DNA from: an uncultured Oscillospiraceae bacterium
GTDB taxonomy: Bacteria; Bacillota; Clostridia; Oscillospirales; Oscillospiraceae
Assembly (NCBI GenBank): GCA_910588105.1
Contig: CAJUQD010000099.1
Span: forward strand, 1-5,541
Direction: 5' to 3'
Length of the DNA stretch: 5,541 bases
The notes below the pieces were generated by a model. That model had not been told where the DNA came from. It did no database searches and was given only the letters and a program-made list of their open reading frames with translations. The position numbers and the translations under genes are program-made. This document shows, piece by piece, positions 1 to 5,541 of this stretch. Within the stretch, counting starts at the first letter, position 1; every line of letters starts with the position of its first letter.

Positions 1-27
1 TGGCTTGTCATTATGAAATCGCTATTT

Positions 28-60
28 TCGGGGAACCGTTGCGGTGCAACGGTTCCCCGA
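28..60. repeat. Perfect 15-bp inverted repeat (hairpin) after the operon
   Basis: Arms 28-42 (TCGGGGAACCGTTGC) and 46-60 are exact reverse complements around a 3-base loop. The hairpin lies 89 bases past the GH36 stop, where a transcription terminator would be expected. On the operon (minus) strand, however, the stem is followed by AAAATAG rather than a run of T, and on the plus strand the T run comes before the stem. It is therefore not a standard intrinsic terminator in either direction. It may be a 3'-end stabilising hairpin, a terminator lacking a U-tract, or a copy of a dispersed palindromic element. Confidence 0.65.
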
Positions 61-149
61 TGCCAGATACCCACCACTGTGTGCAGCTCCAAACCATAAT
101 CATCTGAGGCACGACAGCGTGATATGGTGCACCGTCCGTACGGGGACTG
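61..149. other. Non-coding stretch after the GH36 gene
   Basis: This is the 3' flank between the GH36 stop and the hairpin. No gene, promoter or RNA gene could be supported. Two adjacent 8-bp palindromes, GGTGCACC (126-133) and CCGTACGG (136-143), lie 2 bases apart just after the stop codon. They are short enough to be chance in GC-rich DNA. Base composition is less GC-rich than in the operon. Confidence 0.5.
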
Positions 150-1733
150 TTATGCCAGACTGAGCCGGAATTCCCTGCCCCCTATCGTATAAGTGACGCA
201 GAGACCCCGGTTTGTGTCTACGTGGATATTCTCCGCCCGGCTGAGCTCCCGCAGGGCGCGATACTGTTCCCGGGCGGTGGGGCTGTAGCCCGCCGGATCG
301 TCAGAAGTGAGCAGTACCCCGCCCAGTAGTGCATTTACCTGGGCCAACTTCCGTTTCTGCTCCGCAGTGAGTCTCAGGTTTTCTTCCCGGAGGAAAAAGA
401 CGTCCGGGTCGCTGAGCCAGGCCCTGCCGTTAAGCTGGCGGCGGAAGATCGTGTTGCCGATGGCCTGTTTGGTGGACACCCGTTCCCGGTGGAGCAGGCG
501 CATATACCACACATCGTCCCAGTCCAGCCCCACGTCGCAGCTCACCCGGCAGTAATCCACCAGGCCGAAGGCCGGCATCACCGGCACGCCGCAGCCCAAT
601 ATCAGCTTGTCCCCGCACCACTCCCGCAGCAGTTCCATGGCCCGGATCATCCGCCCGGCGCGGCTCTCGGTTTTCTTGCCGAAGGGGGCCGCGCCATAGA
701 GGAAATCCAGCTTCACCAGGTCGAACCCCCACTGATCCAGCACCCGGTCAAAGACGCCGCGTAGATAGTCCCGCACTGCTGGCAGGTCGATATCCAGAGC
801 GTAAAAGCCGCTCCAGTTTCCGCCGCATTTCCAGGGCTGGCCGTTTACCTTCAGCAGCCAGTCCGGGTGTTCCCGATACAGGTTGGAATCTGTCTCACAC
901 ACAAAGGGGGCCAGCCACAACCCCGCCAGAAAGCCTGCGTCATGGATTTCCTCCGCCACTGACTTCATGCCGCGGGGGAATTTCGCACTGTCCGGCTCCA
1001 GCCAGTCGCCGACCTGGGGCTCCCAGCCGTCATCTACCTGGAACAGGTCACCGGGGGATAAAAGGGTCTTGCACCCTGCCAGGTCGGAGGAAATGGCCTC
1101 CTGGGTGATGTCCTGATATCGGTTATACCAGCTGGAATAGCCTGCCAGTTTTTTGCCCGTCCGTGGTTTGACCCCCATAGCGGCAAACCAGCCGTCAAAC
1201 ACCTCCGTCTCTGTCCCCTCAGCAACGTACAGGTCAAAGGCGTGGAGCGTCCCACCGGGATGCTCCACCCCGGCGCAGTCCCGCTCAATGGCGAGCAGGC
1301 CCCGGTTTGCGTCGTATCGGAAGATGGTGTATCCGGGCCGCTCATCCAGGGAGGCGATAAGACAGAACCGCTCCCCCCGGCGGAAATAGCACCAGGAAAA
1401 GCCGTGAAATAGGCCCCGCTTGTTGGGGTAGTCTACGAAATGATAATCTCCATAACGGTCAAAGGCGTATTTGTCCAACAGGGGCTTGGGCACATGGGCC
1501 AGCCCCCGGATCTTGTCCCGCTTGCCGCATTCCGGGCAATAGGTCCAGGTCTGATAGCCGTTCAAGAAGGCCCGCCCGTCCTTGCCCATCTCCCAAGGGA
1601 GGATGGCGGTGATTGCCTGGATGGTTCCGGCAGGGGCGTCGCAGCGAATGCGGACGGCGCCGTCCGGCCCGTCCACCACCCCGGTTAGGGCACGTCCGCC
1701 CACCAGGGCGCGCCAGCGCAGCAGCTTATCCAT
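150..1733 (-). CDS. Glycoside hydrolase family 36, probable alpha-galactosidase
   Basis: This 527-residue GH36 (melibiase-type) enzyme is predicted to release alpha-linked galactose with retention of configuration. An N-terminal beta-sandwich (about 1-185, with LNGYQTWT at 57-64) precedes a TIM barrel (about 190-480) and a short C-terminal beta domain. Barrel motifs are GYSSWYNRYQDIT (198-210), FQVDDGWEPQVGDW (231-244), KFPRGM (251-256), GLWLAPF (271-277) and ALDID (312-316). The predicted nucleophile is Asp343 in LVKLDF and the predicted acid/base is Asp400 in RVSCDVGLDW, with WLSDPDV at 439-445. The length is near that of compact GH36 enzymes such as the Thermotoga one (about 550) and shorter than the roughly 720-residue tetrameric group. 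The start is ATG 1733, overlapping the transporter stop by 8 bases. An in-frame ATG at 1817 would add 28 residues with no family resemblance and a long overlap, so it was not used. A CPECG motif (66-70) is unusual. No signal peptide is visible. GH36 also contains alpha-N-acetylgalactosaminidases, so the exact sugar is not certain. Confidence 0.93.
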   Translation of the reverse strand: MDKLLRWRALVGGRALTGVVDGPDGAVRIRCDAPAGTIQAITAILPWEMGKDGRAFLNGYQTWTYCPECGKRDKIRGLAHVPKPLLDKYAFDRYGDYHFVDYPNKRGLFHGFSWCYFRRGERFCLIASLDERPGYTIFRYDANRGLLAIERDCAGVEHPGGTLHAFDLYVAEGTETEVFDGWFAAMGVKPRTGKKLAGYSSWYNRYQDITQEAISSDLAGCKTLLSPGDLFQVDDGWEPQVGDWLEPDSAKFPRGMKSVAEEIHDAGFLAGLWLAPFVCETDSNLYREHPDWLLKVNGQPWKCGGNWSGFYALDIDLPAVRDYLRGVFDRVLDQWGFDLVKLDFLYGAAPFGKKTESRAGRMIRAMELLREWCGDKLILGCGVPVMPAFGLVDYCRVSCDVGLDWDDVWYMRLLHRERVSTKQAIGNTIFRRQLNGRAWLSDPDVFFLREENLRLTAEQKRKLAQVNALLGGVLLTSDDPAGYSPTAREQYRALRELSRAENIHVDTNRGLCVTYTIGGREFRLSLA

Positions 1734-3111
1734 TGCCGCCACCCCCGGCCCGGAGCTGGTGGCCGATCTCCTCCACCCGTTGGTCGGTGAGAGTGAACTT
1801 TTTTCGGAACAGCACAAACGCCGCGGCCAGCACGATCATGGGCAGTACCGTCATCATCAGACGCAGACCCAGCAGGGTCTCGGCGCTCTGGACGGCCACC
1901 GGTCCGATTTCGTCGGTGTTGCCCGCCAGGCCGATGAGGTCCAGCCCGATCCCGGTGAGGAATACCGCCACGCCGGAGGCGGCTTTGACCACAAAGGTCT
2001 GCATGGAGAAGATGACGCTCTCCTCCCGCCGGCCGGTTTTCAGCTGGCCGTAGTCCACGCTGTTGGACAGGAACAGGGTGGTGAGCACGGACAGCATCCC
2101 GTTGCAGATGAAGACCACCACCCCAGGGATCAGCAGGAGGGGAAGATATCCCGACAACCCTGCCAAGAGGAAAGCGAGCATGACCACATAGGCGCAAAAC
2201 GCGGAGATCAGGCTGACGGCAAAGATCCGGGTATTGGACAGTTTTCTGCGCAGCAGTGGGTAGACCACCATCATACCAAGGATCTGGGCCGCCCCGCCCA
2301 CGGTGGAGAACAGGGTGTAGCTGCCTTTCCAGCCCGCCCCGCCGAAGTCGTATTTGAAGAAGTAAATAATGAAGTTGGAGGTGAGGTACAGTGCGGAATT
2401 GATGAGCACAATGCTGGCCACCACCACCATGGCCTGATCGTTGCGCAGCAGGGCGGCGAACATCTCCTTTACCCCGGCTGTCTCCATCTCGGTCTGGGAG
2501 TTCTCCTTAAAAAAGGCACAGCACAAAATCTCCGCCGCCACGAACAGCACCGACACGATGAGGGCAACCCGGCCAAAGCCTGCCCGCTCGCTGTCGCCCC
2601 CCAGTACCCCCACCAGCGCGACAGTGAACATGGCGATAAGGGCGCTGCCCACCCCCGCGCAGGTGCGGCCCACCACGGACAGGTTTTCCCGGTCCGCCGG
2701 GGTCTTGGTGACAGCGGGGATCATGGACCAGTAGGGAATGTCCATCATGGTATAGGTGACGCCCCAGAGGATATATGTCACGGCGAAATAGGCCATCAGT
2801 CCCGCGCCTTCGGCGTGGGGGGCGTTGAACAGCGCGTAGAGTACCACCGCGTTAAGTATGGTCCCGCTGAGCAGCCAGGGGCGGAACCGGCCCCAGCGGC
2901 TTTTCGTTTTTGCCACCAGTACCCCCATAAAGGGGTCGTTGAGGGCGTCGAACACCCGTGCTGCCATCAAAATCAGCCCCACGAAGGTGGCGCTGAGGCC
3001 CAGCACGTCCTGATAGAAGTACATCACATAGGATGCGGACAAGGCATACACCATGTCCTTGCCCACGGCGCCGATGCCGAAGGCGGCCTTTTGCTTCAAG
3101 GTCAGTTCCAT
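1726..3111 (-). CDS. MelB-like GPH-family cation:galactoside symporter
   Basis: This 461-residue integral membrane protein of the glycoside-pentoside-hexuronide:cation symporter family has about 12 hydrophobic helices and a central cytoplasmic loop near 203-222. It should import a sugar, most likely a galactoside, with Na+ or H+. It matches the melibiose permease MelB closely in its functional motifs. Asp19 sits in GIGAVGKDM. Asp55, Asn58 and Asp59 lie in ARVFDALNDP, followed by the SRWGRFRPW loop (71-79). Tyr120, Thr121, Asp124 and Trp128 lie in WGVTYTMMDIPYW. Lys376 follows VDYG in helix 11. In MelB, Asp19 and Asp124 contact the galactosyl group, while Asp55, Asn58, Asp59 and Thr121 form the cation site. 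All are present here, at the same residue numbers in the N-terminal half. An ATG with a strong ribosome binding site sets the start. The gene overlaps GH2 by 10 bases and GH36 by 8. Exact substrate and coupling ion are inferred. Related GPH carriers for beta-galactosides or glucuronides are the alternatives. Confidence 0.95.
   Translation of the reverse strand: MELTLKQKAAFGIGAVGKDMVYALSASYVMYFYQDVLGLSATFVGLILMAARVFDALNDPFMGVLVAKTKSRWGRFRPWLLSGTILNAVVLYALFNAPHAEGAGLMAYFAVTYILWGVTYTMMDIPYWSMIPAVTKTPADRENLSVVGRTCAGVGSALIAMFTVALVGVLGGDSERAGFGRVALIVSVLFVAAEILCCAFFKENSQTEMETAGVKEMFAALLRNDQAMVVVASIVLINSALYLTSNFIIYFFKYDFGGAGWKGSYTLFSTVGGAAQILGMMVVYPLLRRKLSNTRIFAVSLISAFCAYVVMLAFLLAGLSGYLPLLLIPGVVVFICNGMLSVLTTLFLSNSVDYGQLKTGRREESVIFSMQTFVVKAASGVAVFLTGIGLDLIGLAGNTDEIGPVAVQSAETLLGLRLMMTVLPMIVLAAAFVLFRKKFTLTDQRVEEIGHQLRAGGGGNG
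1739..1746 (-). promoter_or_regulatory. Weak G-rich ribosome binding site of the GH36 gene
   Basis: GGGGGTGG ends 5 bases before the ATG at 1733 and matches the AGGAGG consensus imperfectly. It lies in the codons for the glycine run that ends the transporter. It is clearly weaker than the sites of the two upstream genes, so initiation here may rely on ribosomes that have just terminated on the transporter reading frame, through the 8-base ATGGATAA overlap. Confidence 0.5.
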
Positions 3112-5453
3112 TTTTCCTCCTCCTTGGTTTTAATGGTGAAGTTGATCGTCACGTCTTCGGTCTGTTCCGTGTGGACGGTGAGGACGGCGGTCCCCGTAGT
3201 GCCCAGGCTGCGCACATAGGCGCCGCACATACCGCCCTCGGCCGTGACGGTGGCGGGGCCTGCCAGCTCTGCGTTCCCGGACAGGGCGAAGGACACGGGA
3301 AGCTGGGCATAGGGGGCCGGGTTCCCGTTCCCATCCAGAATACGGACCCGGATCGCGGCCATGTCGTAGCTGGCCCCCTCGGTGAGGGAGGTATGGCTGA
3401 CCTTTACCTCCAAATGGAGCTTCGCCGAGGGGCGGCAGGTGACGCTGGCCACGGTTTTGCCATCCTTGATCCCGTCGAAGCGCCAGACGGTGGCTTCGCC
3501 GCCCCAATTGGCTACATACTTGCCGTACAGATCCACGCCGTCCTGGAATTTCATGCCGTACCGGGCCATGCACCAGGCCATTTTCGCTTTATAGGACACT
3601 GGCAGACCGGCCAGCCCATACTTCCCAGCCGCCAGCAGGCACTCCCGCAGGAGCTTGGCCTTCTCCGGCGGAAAACCCTCCTGAGTCTCCAGCAGCTCAC
3701 CGATGGTGTCATCCACCACGAAGGGCGGGTGGGGCAGAGAAGATGTTCGGTTTTGGCACAGACGGGTGACAAAGACCCCGTTTTTATACAGCGCCACCTC
3801 GTCCGCGTTGGAAAACACGTACACACGCCCCATCCGCCCCGCCGGGTAATCGCCAATGTCCATGGAGGAGCCTACCGTCAGCACAGGGGCCCCCTCTCCC
3901 TGGCTGGCATAGGCCGCCGCGGTCAGCTTTGGGTTCCGAAAGGCGTCCATCACCCCGTGATAGCAGATCCGGTCGCCGGAGCCAAAGTCCTTGTGGGTAG
4001 GATAGTCGAACATACACCAGCCAAAGCACCCTGCGTGTTCCTTCCACGCCGCATCCTGCACCCGGAGGTGGCGCAGGGCCTGCTCCTGCCGCCGTGCCCA
4101 GGTGTCGAAGGGCTTGGTGGGGAACATATGGCCGTTGCACTCCGAGATGAGGAGGGCCTTGCCCATATCCGATGTAACCTCTTTTTTGGGCTTGGCCCCG
4201 GGGGTCCTGCCGTTATGCGAGAAATCGTTGTAGGCGTATACATCTTCCAGCAGACTGCTTTTTTCCAGGTAGCGCACACCAGAAGTTTGACGGCTGGGAT
4301 CCAGCTCATGGGTGATGGCGTTGGTGCGGGCGTAGAATTCGTCATCGTCCAGGCTCTCGTTGATACGCACACCCCACAGTATGATGGACGGGTGGTTCCT
4401 GTATTGTAAAACCATTTCCCGGACGTTCTGGCAGGCCTGACCTTTCCATGCCCCGTTTCCGATGTGCTGCCAGCCGGGGATCTCGGTGAACACCAGAAGC
4501 CCCAGCCGGTCACATTCGTCGATAAAATACTGGCTCTGGGGATAGTGGCTGGTGCGCACGGCATTGCAGCCAAGCTCTTCCTTCAAAATGCGGGCATCCT
4601 CCCGCTGAAGGGCTTCCGGGGCGGCATAGCCAATGTAGGGGTAGCTCTGATGGCGGTTCAGGCCTCGGAGGAAGGTTTTTTTGCCGTTGAGGTAGAAGCC
4701 GTCCGCTTTGAACTGCGCGGTGCGGAAGCCGAAAGCGGCCTCCTGCCGATCCAGCTCCATTCCGTCCGGGGCCAGGAGGCGGGCCTCACAGCGGTAAAGA
4801 TCGGGCCGCGCCGTGTCCCAGGGCTTGGCGTCCGGAACATTGGCCTTTCCCGCCGCGCCAGCCCACACGGTTTTCCCCGCGCTGTCCAAAATGGAAACCT
4901 CCAGCTTTGCCCCATCGGGCGCGCCGTCGGTGGACACCTTGACGTTTGCCGTGGTCAACGTGGGTGTGGTAACATAAATGTCAGTGATGTATCCGTTTTC
5001 CCGCACATCCAGCCATGCCTCCCGGTACAGCCCGCCATAGGTGAGGTAGTCCACCACAAAACCAAAAGGCGGAATGGATGGGTTTTCGCTGGTATCCAGC
5101 TTCACAGCCAGCAGGTTGGACCGGCCCGGCTTCACCAGCTTTGTCACTTCTACCCGGAAGGCGGTGTAGCCACAGCGGTGAGTGGCCGCTTCCACGCCGT
5201 TGACGTACACCGTAGCAATGTGGGCCGCGCCGTCCAGTTGAAGGAACAGCCGCTTGCCCGCCAGTCCGGCGGGGACGTCCAGCGTCCGGCGGTAACCGCA
5301 CAACATCTGATAGTCCTCCGGATCGATGCAGTGCAGGGGCAGCTCCTTACAGGTGTGGGGCAGGCGGACAGCTCGGGCTTCGCCGCCCCCGGTCGGAAAT
5401 TCGTCGCTCCACTGGGGCGTAAACTCCCAGCCGTCGCACAAACTATACCTCAT
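3102..5453 (-). CDS. Glycoside hydrolase family 2, probable cytoplasmic beta-galactosidase
   Basis: This 783-residue retaining glycosidase of family GH2 probably removes terminal beta-linked galactose from imported oligosaccharides. The order of domains is a galactose-binding-like jelly roll (about 20-150, with CGYRRTLDVP and the VYVNG strand), an Ig-like sandwich (about 155-245), a TIM barrel (about 250-515), then C-terminal beta domains. Barrel landmarks are RGLNRHQ at 263-269 and RTSHYP at 300-305. The predicted acid/base is Glu366 in WGVRINES and the predicted nucleophile is Glu438 in ISECNGHMFP. The barrel closes with GWCMFDYPTHKDFGSGDR at 478-495. The Asn-x-Lys motif typical of beta-glucuronidases is not seen in the equivalent loop, which argues for galactosidase activity, though substrate cannot be proved from sequence. 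A DUF4982-like strand (VYVFSNADEVALYKNG, 544-559) is followed by a helix-rich segment (about 572-650) and a final Ig-like domain (about 690-775). No signal peptide is visible, so it should act in the cytoplasm. The start is fixed by a perfect AGGAGG. The gene overlaps its upstream neighbour by 11 bases and the transporter gene by 10. Confidence 0.95.
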   Translation of the reverse strand: MRYSLCDGWEFTPQWSDEFPTGGGEARAVRLPHTCKELPLHCIDPEDYQMLCGYRRTLDVPAGLAGKRLFLQLDGAAHIATVYVNGVEAATHRCGYTAFRVEVTKLVKPGRSNLLAVKLDTSENPSIPPFGFVVDYLTYGGLYREAWLDVRENGYITDIYVTTPTLTTANVKVSTDGAPDGAKLEVSILDSAGKTVWAGAAGKANVPDAKPWDTARPDLYRCEARLLAPDGMELDRQEAAFGFRTAQFKADGFYLNGKKTFLRGLNRHQSYPYIGYAAPEALQREDARILKEELGCNAVRTSHYPQSQYFIDECDRLGLLVFTEIPGWQHIGNGAWKGQACQNVREMVLQYRNHPSIILWGVRINESLDDDEFYARTNAITHELDPSRQTSGVRYLEKSSLLEDVYAYNDFSHNGRTPGAKPKKEVTSDMGKALLISECNGHMFPTKPFDTWARRQEQALRHLRVQDAAWKEHAGCFGWCMFDYPTHKDFGSGDRICYHGVMDAFRNPKLTAAAYASQGEGAPVLTVGSSMDIGDYPAGRMGRVYVFSNADEVALYKNGVFVTRLCQNRTSSLPHPPFVVDDTIGELLETQEGFPPEKAKLLRECLLAAGKYGLAGLPVSYKAKMAWCMARYGMKFQDGVDLYGKYVANWGGEATVWRFDGIKDGKTVASVTCRPSAKLHLEVKVSHTSLTEGASYDMAAIRVRILDGNGNPAPYAQLPVSFALSGNAELAGPATVTAEGGMCGAYVRSLGTTGTAVLTVHTEQTEDVTINFTIKTKEEEKWN
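3116..3124 (-). promoter_or_regulatory. Ribosome binding site of the transporter gene
   Basis: AGGAGGAGG lies just upstream of the ATG at 3111, with 4 to 7 bases of spacing depending on which repeat pairs with 16S rRNA. It lies within the GH2 gene and encodes the Glu run of that protein's KEEEK tail. It is stronger than the site before the GH36 gene. Confidence 0.8.
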
Positions 5454-5541
5454 CGTTTCTCCTCCTGATCCCGTTCATAATGATGTCCATCATAGCGGCC
5501 AGGGTGTCCGCGTAGCTGGCTCCGTTTTCGCCGTTTACAAG
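5443..5541 (-). CDS. C-terminal end of an upstream gene, possibly a TetR-type regulator (partial)
   Basis: An open frame enters from the window edge and runs 32 codons to a TAG stop. The tail begins LVNGENGASYADTLAAMM and continues DIIMNGIRRRNDEV. A final amphipathic helix with an h-x-x-h-h-x-N-G-I pattern followed by basic residues resembles the last helix of many TetR/AcrR-family repressors, which often sit directly upstream of the sugar-use operon they control. That family assignment is only a guess from about 25 residues, because the DNA-binding domain lies outside the window. The reading frame itself is well supported: it overlaps the next gene by 11 bases (ATGAGGTATAG), and its RRR codons carry the ribosome binding site of that gene. 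This is the same arrangement as at the two downstream junctions. If it is a regulator, it is probably co-transcribed with the operon. Confidence 0.6.
   Translation of the reverse strand, partial: LVNGENGASYADTLAAMMDIIMNGIRRRNDEV
5461..5466 (-). promoter_or_regulatory. Ribosome binding site of the GH2 gene
   Basis: A perfect AGGAGG lies 7 bases before the ATG at 5453. It sits inside the last codons of the upstream gene, where it encodes Arg-Arg. It fixes the GH2 start at this ATG and would couple translation of the two genes. No promoter is visible between them, because there is no intergenic space. Confidence 0.8.

Noticed and set aside
28..60. Calling the hairpin a standard rho-independent terminator
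   Set aside because: No T-run follows the stem on either strand, so it was listed as an inverted repeat with an open function.
11..103. A 30-codon minus-strand frame downstream of GH36 (starting MIMVWSCTQW)
   Set aside because: There is no ribosome binding site before it, it runs through the hairpin, and it has no recognisable family.
1734..1817. N-terminal extension of the GH36 gene to the ATG at 1817
   Set aside because: The 28 extra residues are an out-of-frame reading of the transporter's 3' end and do not resemble GH36. The ATG at 1733 fits the overlap pattern of the other junctions.
1582..3219. A 545-codon open frame on the plus strand opposite the transporter
   Set aside because: Its translation is rich in His, Gln and Gly with no domain pattern. 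It lies antisense to a clear membrane transporter, and such open frames are expected from GC-rich third positions.
3920..3970. Beta-glucuronidase identity for the GH2 enzyme
   Set aside because: The Asn-x-Lys motif that contacts the glucuronate carboxylate is not seen in the loop before the end of the barrel. The NPK at 507-509 aligns instead with the later RNPKLTAAAYA helix common to GH2 galactosidases.
3033..4409. A 458-codon plus-strand open frame opposite the GH2 gene
   Set aside because: Antisense shadow of a well-supported GH2 enzyme. It has no recognisable motif, and its start is inside the transporter gene.
4464..5468. A 334-codon plus-strand open frame opposite the start of GH2
   Set aside because: Antisense shadow with no domain features. 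Its end crosses the GH2 start and the regulator tail without any sign of a real gene.

Overview
The window is a GC-rich, tightly packed stretch with every gene on the minus strand. It looks like a fermentative, gut-type Firmicute (Clostridia, perhaps the Oscillospiraceae/Flavonifractor side). That guess rests on the GC-rich third positions, the strong AGGAGG ribosome binding sites and the style of the glycosidases; no taxonomic marker is present.

Reading in the direction of transcription (high to low coordinates), the window starts inside the last 32 codons of an upstream gene, possibly a TetR-type regulator (5541-5443). Next come a family 2 glycoside hydrolase, most likely a cytoplasmic beta-galactosidase (5453-3102), a MelB-like sodium/proton-coupled sugar symporter of the GPH family (3111-1726), and a family 36 alpha-galactosidase-like enzyme (1733-150). 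Adjacent genes overlap by 11, 10 and 8 bases, so this is one translationally coupled operon with no internal intergenic space. The last 149 bases hold no convincing gene. They contain a perfect 15-bp inverted repeat that forms a hairpin, without a U-tract on either strand.

The genes make a compact galactoside-use unit. The symporter would bring a small galactoside into the cell, where one enzyme without a visible signal peptide would remove alpha-linked galactose and another beta-linked galactose. The galactose would then go to a pathway encoded elsewhere. Having both anomeric activities beside one MelB-like carrier suggests either a broad galactoside operon or one aimed at an oligosaccharide carrying both linkages (inference).

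I did not find an undescribed system. The observations most worth checking are the mixed alpha/beta galactosidase pairing, the helical insertion in the C-terminal part of the GH2 enzyme, an odd CPxC motif in the GH36 enzyme, and the hairpin at the operon end.
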